Assembly: GCA_943735955.1 (NCBI GenBank)
Contig: OX030959.1
Location: 6,022,241 to 6,086,240, forward strand
DNA length: 64,000 nt
DNA from: Piscicola geometra
Taxonomy: Eukaryota; Annelida; Clitellata; Hirudinida; Piscicolidae
Direction of reading: 5' to 3'
The translations under genes and the position numbers were made by a program. Shown piece after piece: positions 51,030 to 62,610 of this stretch; within the stretch, counting starts at the first letter, position 1; every line of letters begins with the position of its first letter. The notes under the pieces were generated by a model. The model did no database searches. It was given only the letters and a program-made list of their open reading frames with translations, and had not been told where the DNA came from.

Positions 51030-52600
51030 CCTAGGGTTATGTACGTGAAGAGAAACAATGGCGAAAATTGCTATACGAGTGGGTGTACGCTGTTGTATGA
51101 CAGAGTGGCGTCAAAGCCAAAAAGCGAGAGACATCTAGTGACAATGGCATCTTTATGATAAGTGGTTATGGAAATGATGACGGAGGAGATGATGATGATG
51201 ACAATGATAATGGAGCATACAAAATTATTACAAATTTATTGGTGATTATGGCAATGATGATGATAACGATATAGTAGAGCACACAAGATTCATACAAATG
51301 AAGTTTAATACAACAGAGGGCGTACTTACTTCACAAAACATACAAACTCGAGCGTTGCAACAAAAGAGCACACATACACACCAACAAACATACAATAATA
51401 GCATCTCGGCGAGCAGTAACAAGAGGAATAAATGGCACGGAGATTAACGTATGTACGCGCAGTTTCGCATGGGTGATGGTGGTGGCAAGTGGAGACGTGG
51501 TCATGCTTGTATGCGAGGGGGCGAAGGTTACTTGCATCCACTTTTTGCCTCACAAGTCGTCATAATGTATGTAGTTCAAAATTAGTATTATTAATTTTTA
51601 TTATTATTCTTTATGATTATAATTTATTATTATTTTATGTGTTATTATTATAATCATTACCATTCTAAAAATCCTTACTCCCAAAGTATTCCAAAGTTAA
51701 TATCTTTCTTTGAAGCATTTACATGCGCTCATCTTAATCTTAAAGCGCCATTACTGCACTGGACTCTTGAGTCATCAAACGTTAAGTAGGCAAGTTAAAG
51801 ATTTAACGTTATAACTTCATATTTATATGATGATATAACTTATATGTAATAAATACACTGTGGTTGTTGTGAGCGATTTTAGGGGTGTGGAACAAACTCT
51901 TGAGGGTGAGTCACAACAGTACCATCATCAGAACCACCAATATCATCATCAACATCACCAGTAACATCATCATCACCACCACCAGCAATAACACCTCATC
52001 ATCATCATCATTTGAAGAAGCCAACCGTTATTTGTGAATGCACGGAGCGGCATTAATATCGTAAGCGACTGTGTGAGATGCATGGATGGAAAAAAGCGAA
52101 GTAATTGAAAGTTATAACAGCCTAGAACTATGATCCAGTGTCTTGTGCTCCCATCTCTTATATGAAGCGCAGTTCAGTGATGCATGATGCAGTATAATAT
52201 TGACGTGTAAATGCTTTGAAATGTAACCAATCCATGCGTTCACATGTGTACATAATCACACATTCAGACGCGTACACATCCGCAAATAAACTATCATTTG
52301 AACGCTTTTATGTACATTCGTGAATAAATATGCACACACACACACACACGCACGCACAAACACACGCACACAAACACACACGCGTACAACGTGCGTGATG
52401 GAAGACCAGAGCATCGGCTTATAGACACGCAAGGCCATTTACAAGTGTACAAACACATTCAATTGCCTCACCAGTTGAGTGTACAACGCACTACATGCAG
52501 CACCTGTAAGCAAGGTGGATGTAGGTTACACTAGGTGGCTGATTGAGAACAGTTCATGGATGCACTGCCTAGCAAGCTACATAGCGAGTGTAATGACGAG
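50400..52600. other. Intergenic region between tropomyosin and the ZCCHC gene
   Basis: AT-rich with no gene recognised. It contains a (CA)n at 50945-51028, GAT/CAT patches near 51190-51260 and 51920-52015, and a CA-rich patch at 52330-52385. The tropomyosin promoter should lie just above 50355. Confidence 0.5.
50945..51028. repeat. (CA)n microsatellite
   Basis: About 80 bp of CA repeat with three CCA interruptions. Confidence 0.97.
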
Positions 52601-52627
52601 AGAATGTAGGGCATCTGTGTTGGTGCA

Positions 52628-55600
52628 TCAGGAGTTGGAGGACTTGGTCTTAGGAACTGTCTTCAGCTTGAACTGAGCTGTGGGAGTGGGTGGGTGGTGG
52701 GTAAAGGCTTGATGACGATGATGATGACGATGACGATGAGGTGGTGATGGTCGTTATGATAGTTAGAGCAGTCATTTACCAAAAGTAGCTTAAAAGAATC
52801 TATTTACCAACCAACCCTCCTCTCTAGCAACCTTCATCCACCATCCAGCAACAACCAACCAACCCTTACCCATCAAACAACCAGCAACCAACCAATCTTC
52901 ACCCAAAAACTAACACCCTCACCGATCAACCACCCACCAACCCTACAATAAACCTAACCCAACAATAGCCCTCACCAACCAAACAACCAACACCCTCCCC
53001 TATCAATCACCAATCACCACCCAACCCTCACCAACGAGAAACCAACCCTGACCAACCCACCAGATTGCCCCAGAGCAACCATGAAGGGCTCAGCGCACGA
53101 AGAAGCGTTGTGTTTCTTGGAACCACAGTTGTAGCAGTATTCAAGTTTGTTGTTGTTGATGTTGTTGTAGCTGGGTATAGTCTTGTTGCTAGTGATGAAG
53201 TTGTTGTCGTTGCTGATGGTGGTGGTGATAGTGATGTTGTTAGTGGTTATGACAGTGTTAATTGTGGTCTTATTGTTGTTGGTGAATGTTGTTGTAGTGT
53301 TGTTGGTGCTTTTGATGTTGTTCGCCAGAGTGTTGTCGTTGTAGTTTTGTTGATCTGTTGTACATTTTATGTAACTTAAGTTGGCAGTTTTATGTTTAGT
53401 GTTTTTGTTGCTGTTGTTGCAAATAACGAAACTGTTGGGCTTTTTAACAATACTTTCATGTTCCTTAAAGTAACTCATTTTAAAATTAGTATTCTTTTTA
53501 TTTTTTATATTACTGTTGAAGTCATGTCTATTAAAATCTTTAGGTGCATTTCTAGATGTCCTTGCAGTGTTGTTAACAAGTGGTGTGTTGTTGTTGTTGT
53601 TGTTGTTGTTGTTACTTATATAAATGTTACTAAAGCTCATTTTATTGGTAATACCATCAAAATTATTATTAGTAATATTATTGTTGTTGTTTTTATTGTT
53701 ATTAAAGTTATTGTTAATACTCTGTATATTTGTAATGTTACTGTTGTTGTTGTTGTTGTGGAAGAGATGATTGGAGTTAGAACTGTTGTTGTTGTTGTTG
53801 TTTCTCTTTCCTAAATTAGCAACATCGACTACAGTAAAAGTGTTGCTGTTGTCATTGCTCTTGATGGTGTTGTTGTCTTGGTTGTTGTTGTTGTTGTTGT
53901 TGGGTGAAGGCACTACTAAGGGGGCAGGGTGGCGTGGATTGACAAAGTGGTTATGGATGGGCGGGTGGTCAAAGGGCAGTTGGTGGGGAGAGGGTGGAGG
54001 TAGGTGGTGGTGAGAAGGTTGTGGTGGTGGAGGTGGATGGATGAAGACTTGACCATCCCTGAGAAGATGGTGGTGGTGGTGGGGGTAGGGTGGGGGGATG
54101 CCTCGGAGAAAGATGTGGGGAGAGCGGGGAGGGTTCCAGAAGGGGTAGTTGAAGAAGGGGGTGAGGTTGTTGTTCGAAGTGACTTGCAAGTTGTTGTTGT
54201 TGTTGTTGATGATGTTGTTGTTGTTGTTGTTGTTGTTGTTGGGGAGGTTGGGAGCGTGGTAGAAGCGAGGACTTGTGAAGTCGAAAGGACCATTGTAGGG
54301 TGGGAAGGGAGGTGGCATAATGTCTGCATTGTTCGCAATATTATTATTGCTACTGTTGTTATTTTTGTTGTTGTAGACGGCACCCAGGTAGTAGTGGAGA
54401 GGTGGTTGTGGTGGTAGGAGGTGGAAAGGATAGGAATCCTGATGCACCACTACACCACCAGCAGAACTACCCCCAACACCCCCTGCACCAACAGAACCAC
54501 TACTACCACCACCACCAACACCACCACCACCAGCAGAAACAGCAGTGGCAATGGGAAAACTATCCTGGAGAGGAGTTGTGGCACTGCTCACCTGCGGCTT
54601 TGCTGCGTCATCAACGGCGGTGGTAGAAGCAGCATCGTCAGCAGCAGACTCCAGAGGCTGGTTAACGGAGGCGCCGAGGATGGGTCTGAGTTGCTTGTTG
54701 GGCACGATGAGGTAGGCCTCGTCAGGCGGGAAGAAGGGCGGAGGAGGCAGGAAGGGCTGGAAGGGTGGCATGTAGAAGTGCTGGTGTCTGACCGAGTGGT
54801 CGCCGGAGCCAGGAAGCAGGTAGCAGTCAGGCATGCAACACGACGTCTCCAGCGGCGGCAACTCCACCTCCTCCACCTCCTTCATGCCCTCCATGTTTCT
54901 TGCCATCGAGGCGGGTGCTTGTGTGTTGCTCGCTGTGGTGCAGTCGCCCTCGTTGCTTGTGTTGGCGTTGTTGTTTATGTTGTAATTATTGTTGTTGTTG
55001 GTGTTGTTGCTATTGTTTTTGGTGTGTTTAAAGGTCCTATTTTGAGCGGTAAGTTTTTTAAGCTTGCTTGAGAATTTCGAAACAGACTTTGTGGTTGCGT
55101 CTGGCGGTGCATCCATGCTTGAAAATGTGGAAAAGACTGGAGTTGATGATGATGTCAAAAGTGATGATGATGACACAGATTTTGAAAACGACGATGATGA
55201 TGATGATGATAATGATGATGATGCTGATAAAGATATAGAAAATGATGTTGATGATGATAACCTAGGTGAATTCAATGACAAAAGCTTTGTATGTGTTGGT
55301 GATGATGGTGGAGATAATGATGACGATGGAGATGATGATGATGATGAAGTTGGGGGTGATGATGATGTTGGCGGTAATGACGATGATGATGATGCTGATA
55401 TCGTTGTTTGAGTGATAGTTGTCTTGAAAGAGCTTGGTCGAGATAGCGTAACGAACGCAGGGCGTGTCGTTGTGGTCGTTGTCTTGAGGGGAGATATGAT
55501 GGACTGGATGGCCCGTGAGTGAGCCTCGAGAAATTGACTGTGGTGTTGTTGTGGTGTTGTGGTGTTTTTGTTGTGGTGTATGGTGGTGTTGTGGTGTGGT

Positions 55601-57605
55601 GGTGTTGTTGTGGTGTATGGTGGTGTTGTGGTGTGGTGTTGTTGTTGTGGTGGTGTGGTGGTGTGATGTTGTTGTTGTGGTGGTGTATGGTGTGGTGTTG
55701 TTGTGGTGTTGTGGTGTATGGTGTGGTGTTGTGGTGGGGTGGTGTTGTTGTTGTGGTGTGGTGGTGTATGGTGTGGTGTTGTGGTGGTGTGGTGTTGTTG
55801 TGTGGTGTTGTTGTGTGGTGGTGGGTGGTGTATGGTGTGGTGTTGTGGTGTGGTGTTGTGGTGTGGTGTTGTGGTGTGGTGTTGTGGTGGTGTGGTGTTG
55901 TGGTGTTGTTATGGTGTTGTTGTGTGTGGTGTTGTTGTGGTGGTGTGGTGTTGTTGTGGTGTGGTGTTGTGGTGTTGTTGTGGTGTGGTGGTGTTGTGGT
56001 GGTGTGGTGTTGTGGTGTTGTTGTGGTGTGGTGGTGTTGTGGTGGTGTTGTGGTGGTGTTGTGGTGGTGTGGTGGTGTTGTGGTGGTGTGGTGGTGTTGT
56101 GGTGGTGTATGGTGTGGTGTTGTTGTTGTGGTGTTGTGTTGTTGTTGTGGTGGTGTATGGTGTGGTGTTGTTGTGTGGTGTTGTTGTGTTGTTGTGGTGT
56201 TGTGGTGTGGTGGTGTGGTGTTGTTGTTGTGTTGTTGTGTGGTGGTGTATGGTGTGGTGTTGTTGTGTTGTGGTGTGGTGGTGGTGTGGTGTGGTGGTGT
56301 GGTGGTGGTGTTGTGGTGGGTGGTGTGGTGGTGTGGTGTGGTGGTGTTGTGGTGGTGTTGTGGTGGGGGGTGTGGTGGTGTTGTGGTGTGGTGTTGTGGT
56401 GGTGTGGTTTGGTGTTGTAGTGTTTTTTGGTGGTATGATAGATGAAGTTGATGTTTTAAGTTGTATGTTCTTTTATGTTGTTATTTTATGATGTTAGTTT
56501 ATGATTTTATTTTTCAATGTTGCAGCAGCTCACAGACCTAGAGTGACGTATGGACTTGCCACGGAAATCCGCCTGGACCCTTGTTACATCATTTTTGGGG
56601 AATGATGATGATGATGACGATAGTGGTGATGATAATGATGTTGAAGAGTGGACTGTCGAGAGAGGCGACGCTGGATTACGATGTTGAGTACCTATGGAAG
56701 AAAATGAAAAAGTTAAATTCAATTTAAATGCACTTTTGAATTTATAAAGCGCAATATTTGATTACAAAAAGCTGCAAGCTTGCCTGGTTTAACTTCTCGG
56801 CGCAAAACAACTTCCTTTTCCTTGCGACTACTGCCCCTGCTACTTCCTTTACTACCACCACCACCACTTCTACCCTTACTACCATTACTACCATCACTAC
56901 CACTACTACTGCAGCTATCGAATAGCAGACCATTTCTGAAATTCCGCAAGTTACAAACGTCTGAAGCATCCTTGCCGCCCCCGTAAGAGTTGCAGAAGGG
57001 TCGCATGTGATGATGATCATGATCGCCACCACCCACTTGTTCGTATACGCCCTCTCCCCCTGAACCCTCCCACACGCCATCCCCCCTCGCCACACAGCTG
57101 ACCCTACTATCATCATCATCTTCCTCCTCAACATCACTACCATCAGCAATATCATCATCAAACTTCACTACACGACCCCTGCACGAGCCCCCTTTCACAT
57201 CATCCACTTCAAATCTGTTATCGCTACTCACGTAATCATCATCATCATCCTCCTCCTCATTATCATCATCATCATCATCATGGACATCGTTAGCATCATC
57301 GTACTCATCCTCCTCCTCATCCTCTTCTTCTTGCTCATCAGTGAAAGACTTTTGTGGGTCACGGATGAAGTTCAATACTAGGTCACTGCTGAGGATGTGA
57401 GGTGGAAGGGAGGAAAGGTCACTGTGGGATGAAGAAGAAGAAGAATAATTAATAATAATTAATAATATTGTTATTATTAATTAAAAGATAAATATATAGG
57501 GATTATGTTGTTGGCGTCATTATAGCCAATAATAATGCAGTTTATCGATATATGATGGCCTTGCTTAAATTCATACACTAAACACCGATCATGATCATGA
57601 CCCTA

Positions 57606-57641
<36 letters not shown>

Positions 57642-60419
57642 ATTATTATTATTATTATACTATGTACCCTGTCGCCATACGACTGGATGTGCACTAAAAC
57701 TTGCAAAGACTGAAACTCACTTGAAGAGGCCATTTATTCTGTGCGCCTCGTCTGCAGGGTTGGCATCATCGATATACAAATGTTAGGAAAGACAATGGGA
57801 GAGTGGGCGGTATTAAAGAGTGATGGTGTAGAAGAGGGTAAGTGGTGAGGGAGGATGGGTGGTGTGGAAGAGGATGGGAGGTGTGGAAGAGGATGGGTGG
57901 TGTGGGAGGAAAAGTGTTGATGTGGAGGATCGATTACCTGAGCAGGCTGTAGGTAGCTTCACATCAGGGAATGTACTAGAGAACTGCATGGATAGATCAG
58001 TAAACCAATTAGAATATATAAAAAATTTGATTTTATAATATTATATAATTATTTTATTATATTATATTATAGAAATATTTTATTATATTATATATTATTA
58101 ATATACAAAATGAAAAGGTTCAATTAAAAGATGAACAAGAATGTACCTCGTTCAAAAAGGAAAATACTTCCTGCCTGCTCCTGCAACACTTCATCCTGCC
58201 CCCATCACTCCATCCCACCTATGTGTGGATGCATCAATGGATACCAATGAAAATTAAAATGATATTTTATTATTCCCTTTTTTCTTATTTTGTTTTTTCA
58301 ATAATAAAAACAAACTTTGTGAAGTTTCATTAAGATATTTTAATATTTAATGGTCGCTCAACACAAAAAAGTTTCGCAATATCCAAAAAATTTGATTAAC
58401 TTTTTTTGTTGCAAAATTTGCAAAGAAAAGAGGCTACTCACATCAATAAGAATGTCGCCTTGCTTGCAGTTGTTGTGCAGATTTGTGATGCTGATCTTGG
58501 AAGGTGGTGGTGGATCTGAGGAAGCATTTTGCTGATGTTGAATTGCAGTGTGGTGATGGTGCATTGCAGTGTGGTGATGGTGCATTGTAATGTAGTGATG
58601 TTGAATTGCAATGTGCTGATGTTGCATTGCAGTGTGGTGATGGTGCATTGTAATGTAGTGATGTTGAATTGCAATGTGCTGATGTTGCATTGCAGTGTGG
58701 TGATGGTGCATTGTAATGTAGTGATGTTGAATTGCAATGTGCTGATGTTGCATTGCAGTGTGGTGATGGTGCATTGTAATGTAGTGATGTTGAATTGCAA
58801 TGTGCTGATGTTGCATTGCAGTGTGGTGATGGTGCATTGTAATGTAGTGATGTTGAATTGCAATGTGCTGATGTTGCATTGCAGTGTGGTGATGGTGCAT
58901 TGTAATGTAGTGATGTTGAATTGCAATGTGCTGATGTTGCATTGCAGTGTGGTGATGGTGCATTGTAATGTAGTGATGTTGAATTGCAATGTGCTGATGT
59001 TGCATTGCAGTGTGGTGATGGTGCATTGTAATGTAGTGATGTTGAATTGCAATGTGCTGATGTTGCATTGCAGTGTGGTGATGGTGCATTGTAATGTAGT
59101 GATGTTGAATTGCAATGTGCTGATGTTGCATTGCAGTGTGGTGATGGTGCATTGTAATGTAGTGATGTTGAATTGCAATGTGCTGATGTTGCATTGCAGT
59201 GTGGTGATGGTGCATTGTAATGTAGTGATGTTGAATTGCAATGTGCTGATGTTGCATTGCAGTGTGGTGATGGTGCATTGTAATGTAGTGATGTTGAATT
59301 GCAATGTGCTGATGTTGCATTGCAGTGTGGTGATGGTGCATTGTAATGTAGTGATGTTGAATTGCAATGTGCTGATGTTGTATTGCAGTGTGGTGATGGT
59401 GCATTGTAATGTAGTGATGTTGAATTGCAATGTGCTGATGTTGTATTGCAATTTTGTTTTGTTTCAATTTTATGTTGTATTGCAGTGTGGCATATAGAAT
59501 AAGATATTAACATGGAAAATCATATTAGTTTTGCACTGGTATCAAGGACTTACCTTGAGCAGTAAGAGTTTCTTTGTCACCCTGAAGGCAATTGAATAAT
59601 TTACTTTTATAGCTGAATCAACAAGATCTTTTTGGCATTATTTATTTATGATTTAATGAAAATTAAATTAAATCAATATTTTCAATATTTAAAACTGGTT
59701 TCTCAATGTTTTAAGAACTAAACAGCTGATCTTATAGAAGAATGAAAATGGAAAAATATTTCTTTGAATATAAAAAATAGGTCAATGTATATTTACTTTT
59801 TTTATATTTTATGTGTAAAATTATACTGACAACTGAATATATTTTCACAATGTGGTTTAATATTGATTTGAATAATAAAAGTAACCTGTTCGTTGAGCAG
59901 AAAAGACTGCTTGAAGTTCTCTTTGAGAGACTTGCTAACCTCATACATGTAGAGGCGTTGAGTGATGGTGAAGGCAGGATGGTATGAAGCCAGAGTAAAA
60001 ACCAGGATAACATCACTCACAAAATTACTGTTTGCGTTTAATAATGTAGTCAAAACTTGATCTTGGTCTAATTGCGAATCAATCTTTTCTTTCAAATTCT
60101 CCAGGATGGAAAATAACGCCTCAGCGCACACGTTATTATCGGAGTGTAGAAGCGATAAGTATATGTTGAGTCTGGCACAAAACTCCTTGTCTGTGGTGCT
60201 TGCAGTACTTGCAATTTCTTTTAAATGCTTTATATCGTTCGCCACCGACTCCACATTGAAGAAATAGTTATAGTTCTTTTGAATTAGATCTTCTAGAAAT
60301 GCCCCGACAAATCTCAATTCTTGAGGAACGCACAACTGAAGCATTCCACAAATTATTTCAATTCTGTCGACACTCGACAAAGTTTTAAAAGACGCACACA
60401 TTTCATCTTTGTGAACCAT
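52628..60419 (-). CDS. ZCCHC2/ZCCHC14-type zinc-knuckle protein
   Basis: Ten exons with matching phases: 59886-60419, 59554-59581, 58442-58515, 58147-58218, 57938-57983, 57721-57751, 56784-57421, 56538-56691, 53061-55537 and 52628-52677, giving about 1,367 residues. The N-terminal helical region (GMLQLCVPQELRFVGAFLED) matches the start of ZCCHC2/14. Next come a PX-like segment (DILIDVGWSDGG, EVFSFLNE) and LSSLPPHILSSDLVLNF. Acidic, Ser-rich, Pro/His-rich and long Asn-rich regions follow. A single CCHC knuckle (CYNCGSKKHNASSC) and a tail QFKLKTVPKTKSSNS end the protein, as in vertebrate relatives (YNCG..GH....C...FRLKY). It is longer than the roughly 950-1,180 residues of vertebrate members because of low-complexity expansion. 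Intron 7 would use a GC donor (CCAG^GCAAGC). The start at 60419 is the first ATG in frame. Vertebrate relatives act in post-transcriptional control; the role here is inferred. Confidence 0.88.
55136..55408. repeat. (GAT)n-rich stretch inside ZCCHC exon 9
   Basis: GATGAT/GGTGAT blocks on the plus strand code for Ser runs (TCA/TCT) on the minus strand. This simple repeat lies within coding sequence. Confidence 0.85.
55545..56425. repeat. GTG/GTT minisatellite filling ZCCHC intron 8
   Basis: Nearly 900 bp of irregular TGGTG/TTGTTG units, with a TGTATGG variant recurring. It extends to the acceptor of exon 9 (CACCACAG in the transcript). Confidence 0.97.
57605..57660. repeat. (ATT)n microsatellite
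   Basis: ATT repeat in ZCCHC intron 6, with a smaller AATAATT patch at 57445-57485. Confidence 0.95.
58529..59460. repeat. 63-bp higher-order minisatellite (3 x 21 bp) in ZCCHC intron 2
   Basis: About 14-15 tandem 63-bp units. Each unit is three related 21-mers of the form T..TGATG.TG.ATTG.A.TG. Adjacent units are almost identical; the last two carry a TTGTATTGCAG variant. The unit length is a multiple of three and lacks stops in several frames, so it mimics coding sequence. Confidence 0.97.
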
Positions 60420-60517
60420 TTCACGGATTCGCAATTCCCAAGTTTCAAATGGGCAAAAACTCAATCGAACGCTATCAAACACAATAATTTTTCAAGATTA
60501 AAATTTTGGTTAAACAT

Positions 60518-60523
60518 TTTTAT
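60518..60523 (-). promoter_or_regulatory. Candidate polyadenylation signal of FAHD1
   Basis: TTTATT on the plus strand reads AATAAA in the transcript, 167 bases after the FAHD1 stop and about 100 bases before the ZCCHC start codon. Confidence 0.5.
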
Positions 60524-60689
60524 TAATATATTTTAAGTTTCAATAATTATATCGAAATCAAGTTTCCGAATTTTTACGTAACTTCCTCCGTAGCAAGTAA
60601 GATAAGTTGATAATGCTAATAACAAACAGTTTGTAAAGTTTTGAAAAAAATGATTCAGCATTTGAAAAGTACAAAAAATAAAATAGTTA

Positions 60690-61517
60690 TTAATTTTTGA
60701 CAACTTTGAACGACATTTTAACAAGATTTTCATTGATTGAACACTCAATAACGTCTCCATCCACCACTGGACCAACTCCTGCAGGGGTTCCCGTCAAAAT
60801 CAAATCTCCCTCTTCTAGCTTCATTTTCTCGCTGATCCATGAAATGAGATGAGGAATGGAAAAAATCATGTCTTTTGTGTTGGCCTTCTGCTTCACTTGG
60901 CCATTCACTGCCAGCAATAGATTGACGTCCTGGCCATCTTTTATTTCGCTTTTGCTGATGAACCTGCTAACTGGACATGCAGTATCGAAACCTTTGGCCA
61001 GTGACCAAGGAAGGCCTGCCTTTTTAGCTTTGGCCTGCTCAACCCTGTCGGTCATGTCGAGAGCTAAGACATAACCTGCAATGTAGTCATCCACTCGACG
61101 CATGTCGATGCTGCTACCGTCTTTGCCAATCACCACACCCAACTCCACTTCATGATGCAGATGATCTGCTCCTTTAGGTAGCTGAAGATTTGAAGGTATT
61201 TATTTTATATTTTAAAATCTTTATTAAATTTATATATTTTTATTTAAAACAAAATGGATAATATTTTTTTACAATAATGAACACTCACCACAATGTTTTG
61301 TCCCTCAATAATATAGGAAGAAGTTGGTTTCAAGAAAACAAAAGGTTCAGTTGGTATGGGATTGTTTAATTCTAAAGCATGATCTCTTGAAAATAATTTT
61401 TTTATTATTTTAAAGGGTTTAAAATCTATATGAAAATATTTTGAATTTATACCTGTAAGTCCTTGCAAAACCAACTATTTTCTTTCCCACATCTCTGAAA
61501 TTTGCAAAACGAGACAT
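60690..61517 (-). CDS. FAHD1: Acylpyruvase / oxaloacetate decarboxylase FAHD1
   Basis: Mitochondrial enzyme of the fumarylacetoacetate hydrolase superfamily that cleaves acylpyruvates and decarboxylates oxaloacetate. Three exons with matching phases: 61453-61517, 61289-61385 and 60690-61181, giving 217 residues against about 220 for the family. It starts MSRFANFRDVGKKIVGFART. Then come FVFLKPTSSYI, the metal-site motif HHEVELGVVIGK (His, Glu and Glu ligands), YVLALDMTDR, KGLPW-like KAGLPWSLAKGFDTACPVS, MIFSIPHLISWIS and the catalytic-core LEEGDLILTGTPAGVGPV. All expected active-site motifs are intact. A cleavable mitochondrial presequence is not obvious, as in many FAHD1 proteins. The ZCCHC gene starts about 270 bp downstream on the same strand. 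Confidence 0.95.
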
Positions 61518-62610
61518 CTGAAACAGAAAATGAAAAATATTTTTTTCGAGTTTTTTAACTCTTCCATAACCATCATATGCTATTAAAATTTAATAATTAA
61601 ATGCATATTAAATGCCCCCAACCTCCATCAGGTGATAATCAGCTGTCTTTTCGAATAGTGAATGACAAGTGATGAGACTTTGAAATTGAATGCTGTATCG
61701 ATATTTCAATTGAAAATTCCCTCAGAAACTAGAGTGGTTTTCTAGCTTTCACTCAAGATTCCTCTGAAACATTACAGAATAATTGATAAATAATCAGCAG
61801 TTTTGATTGTCTTATGCAAAAAGTTTGTTTAATTTGATAAAATTTTTTTGCACACAACCATCCAATTTTCAAATAATTTTTAGCTGGCCGCAAAGGTCGA
61901 TTGTTAGAGAAGAATATGAGTCCCAATTCGGGACCAGGTTCATCAATGAGATGATTCTTAAAATAGATTTAATAATTAAAATCTTCACATTCTATTAAAA
62001 CTTCAAAAATATTGGAAATAAAATTTCATAAAAACTAGATAATTTAAAAATTTGGTAATTTAAACCAACACACAGTCTTTTTGTTTCACAGCTTGTACAC
62101 TGGCGTAGCTTCGTTGTGTGTTCATAGTGTAAAGAACTATTCACACAATAAACCTATTTTATTTTAGTTTGTTGAAAAGTGTCCTTATAAATCTTTTAAT
62201 AAGTTTATTTTGAAGTTATAGTGAACATTTTCACTCGCAACTCGCTACCATTCCGTCGACAACTAGTTGCCTACGTTGTGCACTAAAGTTTAGTAACTAA
62301 AACATACATATCTCATATGCTATTTTCATTAGGACCACACTCTTTTGCAAACAAAATTGGAAAGATAATGTTTTTCAAAATTATATAGTTGAAATGCCAA
62401 TTAAATTTGTTCAGAGGCTTATAAAAAACGGGGTTTAAATACAAGGTTTATAAGTTATTAAATTAGAAAAGTGACTAATCTGCATAAAAACACTTAATAA
62501 ACTCAAATTAGAAAGCAGCTATAATTCTCTATTTATTAAATAAAAAATAACCCAACACTGCAAAAACCTAAGTAAAGCAGAAGATTATACACCAAACACA
62601 TATTCAAGGG
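61518..62610. other. Divergent intergenic region between FAHD1 and the plus-strand gene
   Basis: About 1.1 kb of AT-rich DNA that should hold the promoters of both genes. No coding or RNA feature is recognised. Confidence 0.5.

Noticed and set aside
53065..54417. Plus-strand Val-rich frames opposite the ZCCHC gene
   Set aside because: They mirror the Asn-codon runs (GTT opposite AAC). The minus strand has the zinc knuckle and phase-matched exons.
55515..56491. Val/Cys/Trp-rich plus-strand frames
   Set aside because: Translation of the GTG/GTT repeat in ZCCHC intron 8.
58529..59460. CRISPR array
   Set aside because: The regular array is made only of near-identical units without unique spacers, in an animal genome.
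58358..59513. Very long His/Gln, Thr/Leu/Gln and Val/Met frames on both strands
   Set aside because: Artefacts of the 63-bp repeat, whose unit is a multiple of three without stops. It lies between two phase-matched ZCCHC exons.
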